This document shows, in pieces, positions 1 to 8,966 of a stretch of 64,000 bases of DNA; the first letter of the stretch is position 1; the number at the start of each line of letters is the position of its first letter. This DNA is from PWQG01 sp050486205 (GTDB lineage Bacteria > Pseudomonadota > Gammaproteobacteria > Pseudomonadales > Pseudohongiellaceae). Position numbers and translations under genes: made by a program. The stretch lies in assembly GCA_050486205.1 (NCBI GenBank), contig JBJHCW010000002.1:124001-188000 (forward strand), in the 5' to 3' direction. The notes beneath the pieces are model-generated. The model searched no databases and was not told where the DNA came from. It saw nothing but the letters and a program-made list of their open reading frames with translations.

Positions 1-35
1 ACCTTGGCAAGTTCACCAACTGTTACATCTGCCAT
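1..35 (-). CDS. infB: Translation initiation factor IF-2, N-terminal start only
   Basis: Only the first 11 codons are inside the window. They read MADVTVGELAKV on the minus strand, the usual start of gammaproteobacterial IF-2, whose N-terminal domain helps bind the ribosome. It is the next gene after nusA on the same strand (58-bp gap), the standard rimP-nusA-infB order. The rest of the protein, including the GTPase domain, lies outside, so the call rests on the N-terminus plus synteny. Confidence 0.85.
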   Translation of the reverse strand, partial: MADVTVGELAK

Positions 36-93
36 CTACAATACTCCTGTCTGCTTTCTGCTATCGAAAAAACCCTTTGTCTTTCCGTAGCGC

Positions 94-1593
94 TCAGTCC
101 GCGCTTTCCTCGAACCACGGTGCGCGGGCTGTCATGATCAGTTTACCGGCGCGCTCTTCATCCATGTTTTCTATATCCATCAGATCATCAATGGATTGTT
201 CGGCCAGATCTTCCATGGTCAGAATCTGCTTGCCGGCCAGTTGCAGTGCCAATGTCTCGTCCATGCCTTCCATGTTAAGCAGGTCGGCAGCAATATTGGC
301 GTTGGTAATGTCTTCTTCGGAGGCGATGGCCTGCGTGAGCAGCGCATCCTTGGCACGGTTACGCAGCTCGGTCGCGATATCTTCATCAAAACCATCAATA
401 CTCAGCAGCTCGTCCATTGGTACGTAGGCCACCTCTTCAAGCGACGTGAAACCTTCAGCAACCAGCACTTCGGCCACATCCTCATCCACACCGAGCTTGT
501 CCTCAAACAACTGGATGAAGGTGCTGGCTTCCTGCTGCTGCTTCTCGACCGCTTCCTCGACACTCATGACATTTATTGCCCAGCCGGTCAGCTCAGCGGA
601 AAGACGAACGTTCTGACCATTGCGGCCGATGGCCTGGGCGAGGTTGTCTTCCTCAACAGCAACGTCCATGGTGTGGCTATCCTCATCCATGACGATGGAC
701 GCCACTTCCGCAGGGGCCATGGAATTGATCACCAGTTGCGCCGGATTGTCGTCCCAGAGAATGATATCAATACGCTCATTGGACAGCTCGTTGGACACAA
801 CCTGTACCCGCGAACCTCGCATACCAACGCAGGCACCCACCGGATCAATACGGCCGTCATTGGTGCTTACCACTATCTTGGCGCGGGAGCCTGGATCACG
901 GGCTGCTGCACGAATCTCGATGACTTCCTCGGAGATCTCCGGCACCTCAATCTTGAACAACTCAATGAGCATTTTCGGATCGGTGCGACTGAGAAACAGT
1001 TGCGGGCCACGCACTTCGGAGCGCACATCGGTCAACAGGGCGCGCAACCGGTCACCCACACGAAACACTTCACGCGGTATCATCTGGTCGCGAGGCAGCA
1101 GGGCTTCGGCGTTTCCACCAAGATCAACAATGATGCTGTCGCGTGTCACCTTCTTGACAGTGCCCGAAATCAGCTCACCAACCTTGCCTTCATACTCTTT
1201 GACGACCAGGTCTCGCTCGGCTTCGCGAACCTTTTGTACGATGACCTGCTTTGCTGTCTGCGCAGCAATGCGGCCGAACTCGATATTGTCGACTTTCTCT
1301 TCCCACACGCCGCCGATTTCCAGCGTCGGGTCCTTTTCCCTGGCCTGCTCGAGCGTCAGCTGATGCCCGGGCTCTTCAAACTCGTCGTCGGCAACCACAT
1401 CCCAGACACGGAATGTTTCGTAACTGCCAGTCTTTCGATCAACGCTGACGCGGCACATGGCCTCCTCGCCCTCGAAACGCTTGCGAGAGGCCGTTGCCAG
1501 AGCAGACTCTATGGCCTCGAAGATTACGTCGCGTGACACTCCCTTCTCATTCGAGACGGCGTCTGCAACCATCAGGATTTCTTTGCTCATCAT
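94..1593 (-). CDS. nusA: Transcription termination/antitermination factor NusA
   Basis: NusA binds RNA polymerase and nascent RNA and modulates pausing, termination and antitermination. The 499-residue product has the expected order: an N-terminal polymerase-binding domain, an S1 domain (about 135-200, around GELISGTVKKV), two KH domains (about 200-345, with the GACVGMRGSRVQ loop and AQAIGRNGQNVRL), and two acidic helix-hairpin-helix repeats at the C-terminus (about 365-495) as in E. coli. Start: ATG at 1593 or 1590; AAGGTGA lies 7 bases before 1593. It sits between rimP and infB, one operon by spacing. Confidence 0.97.
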   Translation of the reverse strand: MMSKEILMVADAVSNEKGVSRDVIFEAIESALATASRKRFEGEEAMCRVSVDRKTGSYETFRVWDVVADDEFEEPGHQLTLEQAREKDPTLEIGGVWEEKVDNIEFGRIAAQTAKQVIVQKVREAERDLVVKEYEGKVGELISGTVKKVTRDSIIVDLGGNAEALLPRDQMIPREVFRVGDRLRALLTDVRSEVRGPQLFLSRTDPKMLIELFKIEVPEISEEVIEIRAAARDPGSRAKIVVSTNDGRIDPVGACVGMRGSRVQVVSNELSNERIDIILWDDNPAQLVINSMAPAEVASIVMDEDSHTMDVAVEEDNLAQAIGRNGQNVRLSAELTGWAINVMSVEEAVEKQQQEASTFIQLFEDKLGVDEDVAEVLVAEGFTSLEEVAYVPMDELLSIDGFDEDIATELRNRAKDALLTQAIASEEDITNANIAADLLNMEGMDETLALQLAGKQILTMEDLAEQSIDDLMDIENMDEERAGKLIMTARAPWFEESAD

Positions 1594-1638
1594 AATAGTG
1601 TCACCTTAACTCACGGTTTCGTCAGTCCAGTACCGCTG

Positions 1639-2085
1639 TCAGAATGAAAGCCTTGCTTTCTCAACCTGTGCCAACGGCAGTTCAACCAGTTCGCCCTCGC
1701 AATCAAGCGTCACCTCTGCGGTTGACACTGCCTTGATCACACCCTTGAATTTTCTTCGTCCGTTCACCGGACCACGCATACGCACAGCAATTTCACTGCC
1801 GATATACAGTTCATAGTGCCCCGCCGTAAACAGCGGCCGGTCCAGCCCCGGAGACGAGACTTCCAGCAAATACTCGCCGCTGATCGGGTCCTCGACATCG
1901 AGTAGTGCACTGACCTGCCGGCTGACCTTTTCACAATCTTCTATACCGATACCAGCAGGGCTGTCGATGTAGACACGCAGAACACTGTTCTTGCCCTGGG
2001 AAACGTATTCCACACCCCACAGCTCGACACCCAGTGCCTGCACGGTGGTTTCAACCAGCTCATGTACACGCTGCACTACGGACAA
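1639..2085 (-). CDS. rimP: Ribosome maturation factor RimP
   Basis: RimP (YhbC/DUF150) assists 30S subunit maturation. The 148-residue protein has the family pattern ELWGVEYVSQGKNSVLRVYI near residues 20-40, then EDCEKVSRQVSALLD and YLLEVSSPGLDRPL, with a C-terminal SH3-like barrel. The reading frame has no ATG at its 5' end. A TTG at 2085 preceded by AGGGGA at 8 bases is the best start. It lies downstream of the initiator tRNA and two candidate terminators and leads into nusA. Confidence 0.95.
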   Translation of the reverse strand: MSVVQRVHELVETTVQALGVELWGVEYVSQGKNSVLRVYIDSPAGIGIEDCEKVSRQVSALLDVEDPISGEYLLEVSSPGLDRPLFTAGHYELYIGSEIAVRMRGPVNGRRKFKGVIKAVSTAEVTLDCEGELVELPLAQVEKARLSF

Positions 2086-2133
2086 AGCTCATTTTCCCCT
2101 GCAGTTCAATATCGTCATATACAGATCGCGCAA

Positions 2134-2156
2134 ACAAAAAATGGGCCCAAGGCCCA
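2134..2156 (-). terminator. Second intrinsic terminator-like hairpin before rimP
   Basis: On the minus strand a TGGGCC/GGCCCA stem (2142-2147 with 2151-2156, 3-base loop) is followed by a run of six T. It lies after the tRNA pair and before rimP. Together with the hairpin at 2243-2263 it makes a tandem arrangement through which rimP-nusA transcripts would have to read, unless rimP has its own promoter between. Confidence 0.6.
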
Positions 2157-2242
2157 CTCCAGAATCCAGTCACTGTATCACTGTACTCGTTCACTTTACG
2201 ACGCGCCGGTCGTGCCGGTCGGAGCCTTTTGCTGCACCTATG

Positions 2243-2263
2243 AAAAAGGCCCTCTCGGGGCCT
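2243..2263 (-). terminator. Intrinsic terminator after the initiator tRNA
   Basis: Minus-strand stem AGGCCC/GGGCCT (2247-2252 with 2258-2263, 5-base loop) followed by five T (complement of 2243-2247). It begins 31 bases past the 3' CCA of the initiator tRNA, the position expected for a tRNA operon terminator. Confidence 0.7.
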
Positions 2264-2294
2264 CTTCAACTTGCGCGCTGACTACTTCGCAATT

Positions 2295-2371
<77 letters not shown>

Positions 2372-2483
2372 ACAAAGCTTCTCACAATCCCTGTCGCCCC
2401 TGACTTCTTTCTGGCTTCACTATCAGGGGGTGTGAATTATAGTGAGGCAACGCACTTGAAGTCAAGTGCAATGCGCTCTTTAT

Positions 2484-2569
2484 TGGTGCCGAAGGCCGGA
2501 CTTGAACCGGCACGACCGTAGGTCACTACCCCCTCAAGATAGCGTGTCTACCAATTCCACCACTTCGGC
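2484..2569 (-). tRNA. leuU: tRNA-Leu (GAG)
   Basis: An 86-nt class II tRNA on the minus strand. Acceptor GCCGAAG pairs with the 3' CTTCGGC, the anticodon loop is TTGAGGG (anticodon GAG, reads CUU/CUC), there is a long variable arm (GTGACCTACGGTCGT region), and the T-arm contains GGTTCAAGTCC with CCA encoded. It lies between secG and the initiator tRNA, as leuU does in E. coli. Confidence 0.95.
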
Positions 2570-2588
2570 TTTACTACTGTCCGTTGCC

Positions 2589-2951
2589 TCAGGGCAATTC
2601 CGGAATATCGCTACCTTCACCCGACTGCGGCTCGACGATCTGAGGGATGTCAGAGTCCTGGGGAACGGGCAGCAAATCTGTACCAAATGTCGGCAAACCA
2701 TCGTCAAATCCACGCACACTCTGTTGCTTGGCGTAGATAGCCAGGGTCAGACTGGTTGCAAAAAACACGACTGCCGCCACTGTGGTTGTCCGGGTAAGGA
2801 AGTTACCGGTACCGGCACTGCCGAACATGGTCTGGGACGCACCACTGCCAAAGGCCGCGCCCGCGTCAGCGCCCTTGCCCTGCTGCAGCAGGACCAGCAC
2901 GACAATCGCCACCGCAACAATGACGTGGACTGCGACTACCAAAGTTTCCAT
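2589..2951 (-). CDS. secG: Preprotein translocase subunit SecG
   Basis: SecG is the small auxiliary subunit of the SecYEG inner-membrane translocon. The 120-residue product has two membrane helices (about 4-23 and 52-72) joined by the conserved loop LLQQGKGADAGAAFGSGA and GNFLTR. The C-terminal tail beyond about residue 75 is acidic and variable, as usual. It follows tpiA by 3 bases and is probably cotranscribed with it and with the tRNAs. Confidence 0.96.
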   Translation of the reverse strand: METLVVAVHVIVAVAIVVLVLLQQGKGADAGAAFGSGASQTMFGSAGTGNFLTRTTTVAAVVFFATSLTLAIYAKQQSVRGFDDGLPTFGTDLLPVPQDSDIPQIVEPQSGEGSDIPELP

Positions 2952-2954
2952 AAC

Positions 2955-3707
2955 TCAGCTCACACTGTTACAAATCTTTATGAAGGCCCCGGCATCCAGA
3001 GATGCTCCTCCAACAAGGCCACCGTCTATATCTTCGCAGGCAAACAGCTCAGCCGCATTATCCGGCTTCACACTGCCTCCGTACAGGATCTGTACACGCT
3101 GGGCGAGCGACGCATCCTGCTTTGCAAGCGCTGAACGGATTAATGCATGCATCTGTTGTGCCTGCTCCGGTGACGCTGTCTTGCCGGTTCCTATGGCCCA
3201 TACAGGCTCATAAGCAATAACCGTCCGATCAAAGGCATCAACGCCGTCAGTCATGACAGCAGAAAGCTGTCGCGCCACAACCGCTTCAGCCTGCCCGGTC
3301 TCCCGCTCTTCAAGGCTTTCACCCACACATAGAACGGGAATCTGCCCTGCCTGTTTCACTGCATGAAATTTTTGCGCTACCAGCGCATCAGTTTCACCGA
3401 ATATCTGTCGCCGCTCGGAATGGCCGACCAGCACATACCGGACCATGAAATCCCGCAACATTGCTGGAGAAACCTCACCGGTAAATGCGCCTTCCTGTTC
3501 GAAGTACGTGTTCTGCGCACCCAGGATCAACTCGCTGCCACGCAGCAGATGCTCGGCCTGGGACAGATACACCAGAGGCGGGCAGATCACCACATCAACA
3601 GCATTCATGCCGGAACCCAGCGCATCAGTCAGCTCGCCCAGCAGACGCGAGACCTGCTGTACCGATCCGTGCATTTTCCAGTTTCCTGCTACCAGGGCAC
3701 GACGCAT
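2955..3707 (-). CDS. tpiA: Triosephosphate isomerase
   Basis: Interconverts glyceraldehyde 3-phosphate and dihydroxyacetone phosphate. The 250-residue TIM barrel starts MRRALVAGNWKMHGS with the catalytic-site Asn and Lys, then has VLVGHSERRQIFGE (catalytic His), VIAYEPVWAIGTGKTASP (catalytic Glu and flexible loop 6) and ILYGGSV near the phosphate site. The ATG at 3707 is chosen because family members begin at this MRR/NWKM block. The glmM-tpiA-secG order is the pseudomonad one. Confidence 0.97.
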   Translation of the reverse strand: MRRALVAGNWKMHGSVQQVSRLLGELTDALGSGMNAVDVVICPPLVYLSQAEHLLRGSELILGAQNTYFEQEGAFTGEVSPAMLRDFMVRYVLVGHSERRQIFGETDALVAQKFHAVKQAGQIPVLCVGESLEERETGQAEAVVARQLSAVMTDGVDAFDRTVIAYEPVWAIGTGKTASPEQAQQMHALIRSALAKQDASLAQRVQILYGGSVKPDNAAELFACEDIDGGLVGGASLDAGAFIKICNSVS

Positions 3708-3772
3708 GACTATTCCCTTGCGCAAGCGGGGCGCCAATATAGCGATTTTGGCACCGCCTTGCAACCGTGATT

Positions 3773-5134
3773 TCAGGCCACGTGCTTTGCCACAACCTCG
3801 GCGAGCTCGGCCGCCGAGGCCCGAACCTCATCCGCATCCTCACCTTCAACCATGACACGAATCAGCGGCTCTGTGCCCGATGCCCTCAGCAGAATACGCC
3901 CCCGCGTGCCAAGCCGCGATTCCAGCGCCCTGACCGCCTGCTGGACATTGACATCGTTCAGCGCCTGGTTGCGGCTGGTCACTCGCACATTGATCATATG
4001 CTGGGGCATGACCGCCATATCCGAACTCAGTTCGTTCAGCGACTTTCCGGAACTGATCACCGCCGCCAGCGTCTGCAATGCCGACACAATACCGTCTCCG
4101 GTGGTGGTCACATCCAGGCACACGACGTGCCCCGACGACTCGCCACCAAGCAGCCACTTGCGTCGCCGCAGCTCCTCCATCACATAACGATCACCAACAT
4201 CGGTGCGGCAGAACGGAATACCCAGCGCCTCAAGACTGCGCTCCAGCCCCAGATTACTCATCAGCGTGCCAACCACACCACCAAAGGCACGATTGCCCTG
4301 AAGGCGATCACGCGCGATCAGATACAGAATCCGGTCACCATCAATGATATTGCCCAGATGGTCCACCATGATCAGGCGGTCGCCGTCGCCGTCGAAGGCC
4401 ACACCGATGTCCGCACCTTCTGCCAGCACTTCCTTTACCAGCTGCTGCGGCGAAGTTGATCCACATTTTTCATTGATATTCAGGCCATTGGGTGACACAG
4501 CAATCGACTTGACCTGCGCACCGAGCTCGGAAAACACATTCGCTGCAATGTGATAGGTCGAACCATGAGCACAATCCACCACGATCTTCAGGCCCTTCAG
4601 GTTGATGTAGTGCGGAATGGTGCCCTTGCAGTACTCAATATAACGCCCGGCCGCGTCACTTACCCGGCTGACCTTGCCGATGGCATCGGAACTGACCGTG
4701 GTGATGTCCTGGGTCAGATAATCCTCGATGGCATATTCCATCTCATCCGGCAGCTTGCTGCCATTGGCGGAAAAGAATTTGATGCCGTTATCCTGGAAAT
4801 GATTGTGCGATGCACTGATGACAATGCCCGCCTGGGCCTGAAAGGTTCGAGTGAGATAGGCAATGGCTGGCGTCGGCATGGGGCCGAGCATACCGATATC
4901 CACACCAGCGGCGGACAGACCCGCCTCAAGTGCGGCCTCGAACATATAGCCGGAAATACGGGTATCCTTGCCAATCAGTATCTTGCTGCGACCCGGCCCC
5001 TCGGCGGCAAACACCTTGCCAGCCGCCCAGCCAAGCTTGAGCATGAAGTCCGGTGTGATGGGATATTCCCCCACGTGGCCCCGAATTCCGTCGGTACCGA
5101 AGTAGCGCTTCTCGCGTACGACTGCATCTGTCAT
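3773..5134 (-). CDS. glmM: Phosphoglucosamine mutase
   Basis: Converts glucosamine 6-phosphate to glucosamine 1-phosphate for UDP-GlcNAc, peptidoglycan and LPS synthesis. The product is 453 residues (E. coli 445). It starts MTDAVVREKRYFGTDGIRGH, carries the phosphoserine loop ISASHNHFQDNGIKFF (catalytic Ser about 109), the Mg-binding VAFDGDGDRL loop, the sugar-binding GGESSGHV and the phosphate-binding RASGTEPLIRVM near the C-terminus. The start at 5134 lies 1 base beyond the folP stop, so the two are tightly coupled. Confidence 0.97.
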   Translation of the reverse strand: MTDAVVREKRYFGTDGIRGHVGEYPITPDFMLKLGWAAGKVFAAEGPGRSKILIGKDTRISGYMFEAALEAGLSAAGVDIGMLGPMPTPAIAYLTRTFQAQAGIVISASHNHFQDNGIKFFSANGSKLPDEMEYAIEDYLTQDITTVSSDAIGKVSRVSDAAGRYIEYCKGTIPHYINLKGLKIVVDCAHGSTYHIAANVFSELGAQVKSIAVSPNGLNINEKCGSTSPQQLVKEVLAEGADIGVAFDGDGDRLIMVDHLGNIIDGDRILYLIARDRLQGNRAFGGVVGTLMSNLGLERSLEALGIPFCRTDVGDRYVMEELRRRKWLLGGESSGHVVCLDVTTTGDGIVSALQTLAAVISSGKSLNELSSDMAVMPQHMINVRVTSRNQALNDVNVQQAVRALESRLGTRGRILLRASGTEPLIRVMVEGEDADEVRASAAELAEVVAKHVA

Positions 5135-5135
5135 A

Positions 5136-6056
5136 TCATTGATCCCTTTCCATGTCTTCGGCAAGTTGCGGATCCAGAATGGCCGCACACACCGTCAATA
5201 CGTCCCGCGTCTGCTGTACGTCATGCACCCGCACTATCTGTGCACCGGCCAGAACGGCCGCTGCAGCGCCAGCCAGGCTGCCTGCCAGGCGCTGCTCTAC
5301 CGGGCGATCCAGCAGTCGCCCGATCATGGACTTGCGCGACAACCCGACAAGCAGCGGCAACCCCATGTCTGCAAAGCGTCTCAGGCCAGCCAGCAATCTG
5401 TAATTCTGCCCCAGTGTTTTACCAAAACCAAACCCTGGATCCACAAGCAGGCGATTTCGCTCAATACCGGCAAATTCACAGCTGGCGACACGCGCAAGCA
5501 GGAATCGATGGACATCCTCCACCACATCCTCATACTCGGGTCGGTTCTGCATGCTGCCCGGCTCCCCCTGCATGTGCATCAGGCAGACCGGCAGCCCTGT
5601 GTCAGCGGCGGCGGCCATTGCGCCATCACGCTGCAGTGCCCGCACGTCGTTAAGCATGCCCGCACCCGCGGCGGCCGCAGCTCGCATGACCTCCGGCGAG
5701 CTGGTGTCCACGGAGATGATGACATCAAGCTCGCGCCGCAGTGTTTCCACAACAGGCATAACACGATCCAGCTCTTCGTTCACGGAAACACTTGCGGCGC
5801 CTGGCCGTGTGGACTCCCCACCGACATCGAGTATGGCAGCGCCGTTCTCCACCATCGCCGCACCCTGCCGCAGGGCCTTGTCCATGGACACAACAAAAAC
5901 CCCCGATCCGTCTGATGTGGGTGCCTTCAGGGCACCACCATCAGAAAACGAATCGGGGGTCACATTCAGTACACCCATGATTTTTGGATGCGACAGGTCC
6001 AGTACCCTGTCACCGCATGCCAGCGCCTTTTTCCCGGCGCCTGCCATTGTTGTCAT
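5136..6056 (-). CDS. folP: Dihydropteroate synthase
   Basis: Condenses p-aminobenzoate with hydroxymethyl-dihydropterin diphosphate in folate synthesis. The 306-residue TIM barrel shows MGVLNVTPDSFSDGG, DVGGESTRPGA, MLNDVRALQRDGA, VDPGFGFGKT, LVGLSRKSMIG and the C-terminal VRVHDVQQTRD, in family order. ATG at 6056 is favoured (AGGAAGG upstream); a TTG directly before it is possible. An insertion-like loop follows SFSDGG (about residues 45-60). A second folate gene, folK, lies elsewhere in the window at 24919. Confidence 0.96.
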   Translation of the reverse strand: MTTMAGAGKKALACGDRVLDLSHPKIMGVLNVTPDSFSDGGALKAPTSDGSGVFVVSMDKALRQGAAMVENGAAILDVGGESTRPGAASVSVNEELDRVMPVVETLRRELDVIISVDTSSPEVMRAAAAAGAGMLNDVRALQRDGAMAAAADTGLPVCLMHMQGEPGSMQNRPEYEDVVEDVHRFLLARVASCEFAGIERNRLLVDPGFGFGKTLGQNYRLLAGLRRFADMGLPLLVGLSRKSMIGRLLDRPVEQRLAGSLAGAAAAVLAGAQIVRVHDVQQTRDVLTVCAAILDPQLAEDMERDQ

Positions 6057-6088
6057 CAACCGGACCTTCCTCGCTGTCGCCTGTCGAC

Positions 6089-8053
6089 TCAGTGCTCGCT
6101 GGCCGGACCACCAATGGGTTTGTCCCGATTGCTGTCTCCGTCCGACGGGGCATCGTCTGCCGAGGCTTCGGGCGCATCATCAATGTTGCCCGTCACGCCG
6201 GCATCGTCGTCATCATGCCAGTCTGCCGGCGGCCGGGCCTTGCGCCCGTCCATAATGTCCTTGATCTGTTCAGCGTCGATGGTTTCATATTCCATCAAGG
6301 CCTCTTTCATCAATTCAACCTTTCCCCAGTTCTCTTCCAGGATCTCTTTCGCACGCCCGTAACATTCGTCGATGATCTGTTTTACTTCCTCGTCAATCAT
6401 GCGAGCCGTTTCACCGGAGTGCTTCTTGCTGGACTGCGAGCCGGCTGAGCGGCCGAGGAATACTTCACCATCGTCCTCGTCATACATCAGCGGGCCAAGC
6501 CTCTCCGACAGGCCCCACTTGGTCACCATATTGCGTGCCATTTCCGTGGCACGCTGTATATCGTTGGAGGCGCCGGTGGTCACACCGTCCTTGCCCAGGG
6601 TCATTTCCTCGGCAATTCGACCACCGTAGAGACTGCAGATCTGGCTCAGGATGCCCTGACGGCTCAGACTGTAACGGTCTTCCTCCGGCAGGAACATGGT
6701 GACACCCAGTGCCCGGCCCCGCGGAATGATACTGACCTTGTACACCGGATCATGCTCGGGCACGATCAGACCCACAATGGCGTGGCCGGCTTCGTGATAG
6801 GCAGTATTGGCCTTTTCCTTCTCGGACATGACCATGGTCTTGCGCTCGGCGCCCATCATGATCTTGTCCTTTGCCTTCTCGAACTCCTCCATGCCCACCA
6901 GGCGGCGACTGGAGCGCGCCGCAAACAACGACGCCTCGTTCACCAGGTTGGCCAGATCAGCACCCGAGAAGCCAGGCGTACCACGTGCAATCACGGACGG
7001 ATCCACGTTGTCGGCAATCGGCACCTTGCGCATGTGAACCTTCAGAATCTGTTCACGGCCGCGGATATCGGGCAGGCCCACCACGACCTGACGGTCAAAG
7101 CGACCTGGGCGCAGTAATGCCGGATCCAGCACGTCCGGGCGGTTGGTGGCAGCAATCACAATGACACCGTCGTTGACTTCAAAGCCGTCCATTTCCACCA
7201 GCAACTGGTTCAGGGTCTGCTCACGTTCATCATGACCACCACCAAGGCCGGCACCACGATGGCGACCTACGGCGTCAATCTCGTCAATAAAGATGATGCA
7301 CGGTGCCTGTTTCTTGGCCTGCTCGAACATATCACGCACGCGAGAGGCACCAACACCCACAAACATCTCCACAAAATCGGAGCCGGATATCGAGAAGAAC
7401 GGTACCTTGGCCTCGCCGGCAATCGCCTTGGCCAGCAGTGTCTTACCCGTACCGGGCTGGCCCACCATCAGGATACCGCGTGGAATACGCCCGCCAAGAC
7501 GCTGGAACTTGTCCGGCTCGCGCAGGAAATCCACCAGCTCCTTGACGTCTTCCTTGGCCTCATCACAACCGGCCACATCGGAGAAAGTGACCTTGATCTG
7601 GTCTTCACCCAGCAGCTTGGCCTTGCTCTTGCCAAAGGACATCGGGCCGCCCTTGCCGCCACCGGCACCGCCCTGCATCTGCCGCATGAAAAACAGGAAC
7701 AGGGCAATAATGATCAATATGGGGAAACTGGCCACCAGTAGTTGTGTCCACAGGCTCTGCCGCTCGGGCTCCGATGCCACAATCTCAACGTTATAGTTGA
7801 ACAGATCATCCATCAGGTGCGGATCGCCGACCTGGGGAATGGTGGAGGTGAAACGGCTGTTGTCGGTACGGATACCACTGACGGACGTACCTGCAATGTT
7901 AACCGAACGGATCTGTCCGGCACGCACATCACGGATGAATTCAGAATAGGAGACCTGGGATGTGGTGGTCTCCTGATTGATGTTGTTGAACACCGTCAGC
8001 AGCACTGCCGCGATGACAACCCATAAAAGTAGATTTTTCGCCATATCGTTCAA
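6089..8053 (-). CDS. ftsH: ATP-dependent zinc metalloprotease FtsH
   Basis: Inner-membrane AAA+ protease for quality control of membrane and regulatory proteins. The 654-residue protein has two N-terminal membrane helices (about 8-24 and 103-125) flanking a periplasmic domain, Walker A GQPGTGKTLLAKA, Walker B IIFIDEIDAVG, the pore FVGVG loop, the second-region-of-homology AATNRPDVLDPALLRPGRFD, and the zinc motif HEAGH. Start: TTG at 8053 (MNDMAKNLLLW, as in Pseudomonas) with a GGGGGA site 7 bases upstream. The ATG three codons later would be too far from it. Confidence 0.97.
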   Translation of the reverse strand: MNDMAKNLLLWVVIAAVLLTVFNNINQETTTSQVSYSEFIRDVRAGQIRSVNIAGTSVSGIRTDNSRFTSTIPQVGDPHLMDDLFNYNVEIVASEPERQSLWTQLLVASFPILIIIALFLFFMRQMQGGAGGGKGGPMSFGKSKAKLLGEDQIKVTFSDVAGCDEAKEDVKELVDFLREPDKFQRLGGRIPRGILMVGQPGTGKTLLAKAIAGEAKVPFFSISGSDFVEMFVGVGASRVRDMFEQAKKQAPCIIFIDEIDAVGRHRGAGLGGGHDEREQTLNQLLVEMDGFEVNDGVIVIAATNRPDVLDPALLRPGRFDRQVVVGLPDIRGREQILKVHMRKVPIADNVDPSVIARGTPGFSGADLANLVNEASLFAARSSRRLVGMEEFEKAKDKIMMGAERKTMVMSEKEKANTAYHEAGHAIVGLIVPEHDPVYKVSIIPRGRALGVTMFLPEEDRYSLSRQGILSQICSLYGGRIAEEMTLGKDGVTTGASNDIQRATEMARNMVTKWGLSERLGPLMYDEDDGEVFLGRSAGSQSSKKHSGETARMIDEEVKQIIDECYGRAKEILEENWGKVELMKEALMEYETIDAEQIKDIMDGRKARPPADWHDDDDAGVTGNIDDAPEASADDAPSDGDSNRDKPIGGPASEH

Positions 8054-8192
8054 GGGTTTATCCCCCTCTCTCGTTGCAATTCAATTCAATGGGCTGTCTG
8101 CCCGACCCGAAGGCCGCGAGACAACATGCACATCCCTCTTGATTTCCCGCGCCTGTCATCAGGTTCTTGTCGGGCTTCTGTTCTGACTTTTT

Positions 8193-8237
8193 ATTGGGCT
8201 CTTTATCGGGCTCTTTATCGGGCTCTTTATCGGGCTT
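8193..8237. repeat. 12-bp tandem repeat between rlmE and ftsH
   Basis: Almost four head-to-tail copies of a 12-bp unit (plus strand ATCGGGCTCTTT; copies at 8193, 8205, 8217 and a partial at 8229). On the minus strand the array is in frame in a small open frame (8058-8240) that would read MKPDKEPDKEPDKEPNKK, that is PDKE tetrapeptide repeats. I see no good ribosome-binding site for it and no family match, so I do not call a gene. Confidence 0.85.
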
Positions 8238-8270
8238 CATACTGACCGGGCCAATAGCCGCTTTTTTGAT

Positions 8271-8900
8271 TCAGCCCCGGTATCCCTGGGCCAGCAGATA
8301 GGTTTCACTGGAGCGGGCCCGGGAGGCCCTGGGCTTGCGTGTCTTTACCGTGGCGAAACTCTGCTTCAACGCCGCCTGGTATTCCGGCAAGCCTTCTCCA
8401 TGAAAGACCTTTACAAGGAAAGTTCCATTGCAGGCCAGTACGGATCTGGCCATATCCAGCGCCAACTCTGCAAGCAGCATGGCGCGCGGCTGATCAATTT
8501 CACGCATTCCACTCATATTGGGGGCCATGTCCGATATTACAAGATCGGCCTTGTCATTGTCCAAGGTTTGCAGCGCATCCAACAGCTGCTGATAGACCTC
8601 ATCTTCAGTGAAGTCCCCCTGGATGAACTGCACGCCTTCTATAGGATCCATGGGCAGGATATCCGATGCCAGAATGATGCCGCGGCCCTTGAGCAGCTCG
8701 ACCACTACCTGTGACCACCCACCGGGCGCTGCCCCCAGATCCACCACCGACATACCCGGCCTGATGATATGGTCGCGCTCCTGGATCTCCAACAGCTTGA
8801 AACTGGCACGCGAGCGATACCCGCGAGCCCTGGCCTCACGCACCCAGGGATCATCAAAGTGCTCTTTCAGCCAACCTTTGCTACTCGAAGATCTTGCCAT
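8271..8900 (-). CDS. rlmE: 23S rRNA (uridine-2'-O)-methyltransferase
   Basis: RlmE (FtsJ/RrmJ) methylates the 2'-OH of U2552 in the 23S A-loop. The 209-residue protein shows the SAM-binding VVDLGAAPGGWSQVV and the K-D-K-E catalytic set: Lys in RASFKL, Asp in VISDMAPNMSG, Lys in FLVKVFHGEG and Glu in SSETYLLAQG. It lies upstream of ftsH on the same strand, the conserved order, here separated by 217 bp with a minisatellite. Confidence 0.96.
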   Translation of the reverse strand: MARSSSSKGWLKEHFDDPWVREARARGYRSRASFKLLEIQERDHIIRPGMSVVDLGAAPGGWSQVVVELLKGRGIILASDILPMDPIEGVQFIQGDFTEDEVYQQLLDALQTLDNDKADLVISDMAPNMSGMREIDQPRAMLLAELALDMARSVLACNGTFLVKVFHGEGLPEYQAALKQSFATVKTRKPRASRARSSETYLLAQGYRG

Positions 8901-8966
8901 TTAATGCTTCACCGACATGGGCTACAATGGCGCCCCTTTCCACTACAGTATTGATGTTGACCCGCC

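Noticed and set aside
196..1536. Long open frame on the plus strand inside nusA (446 codons)
   Set aside because: It is antisense to nusA, whose S1, KH and acidic-repeat domains are unmistakable. The translation is His/Gln-rich and has no family features, typical of an antisense shadow in GC-rich coding sequence.
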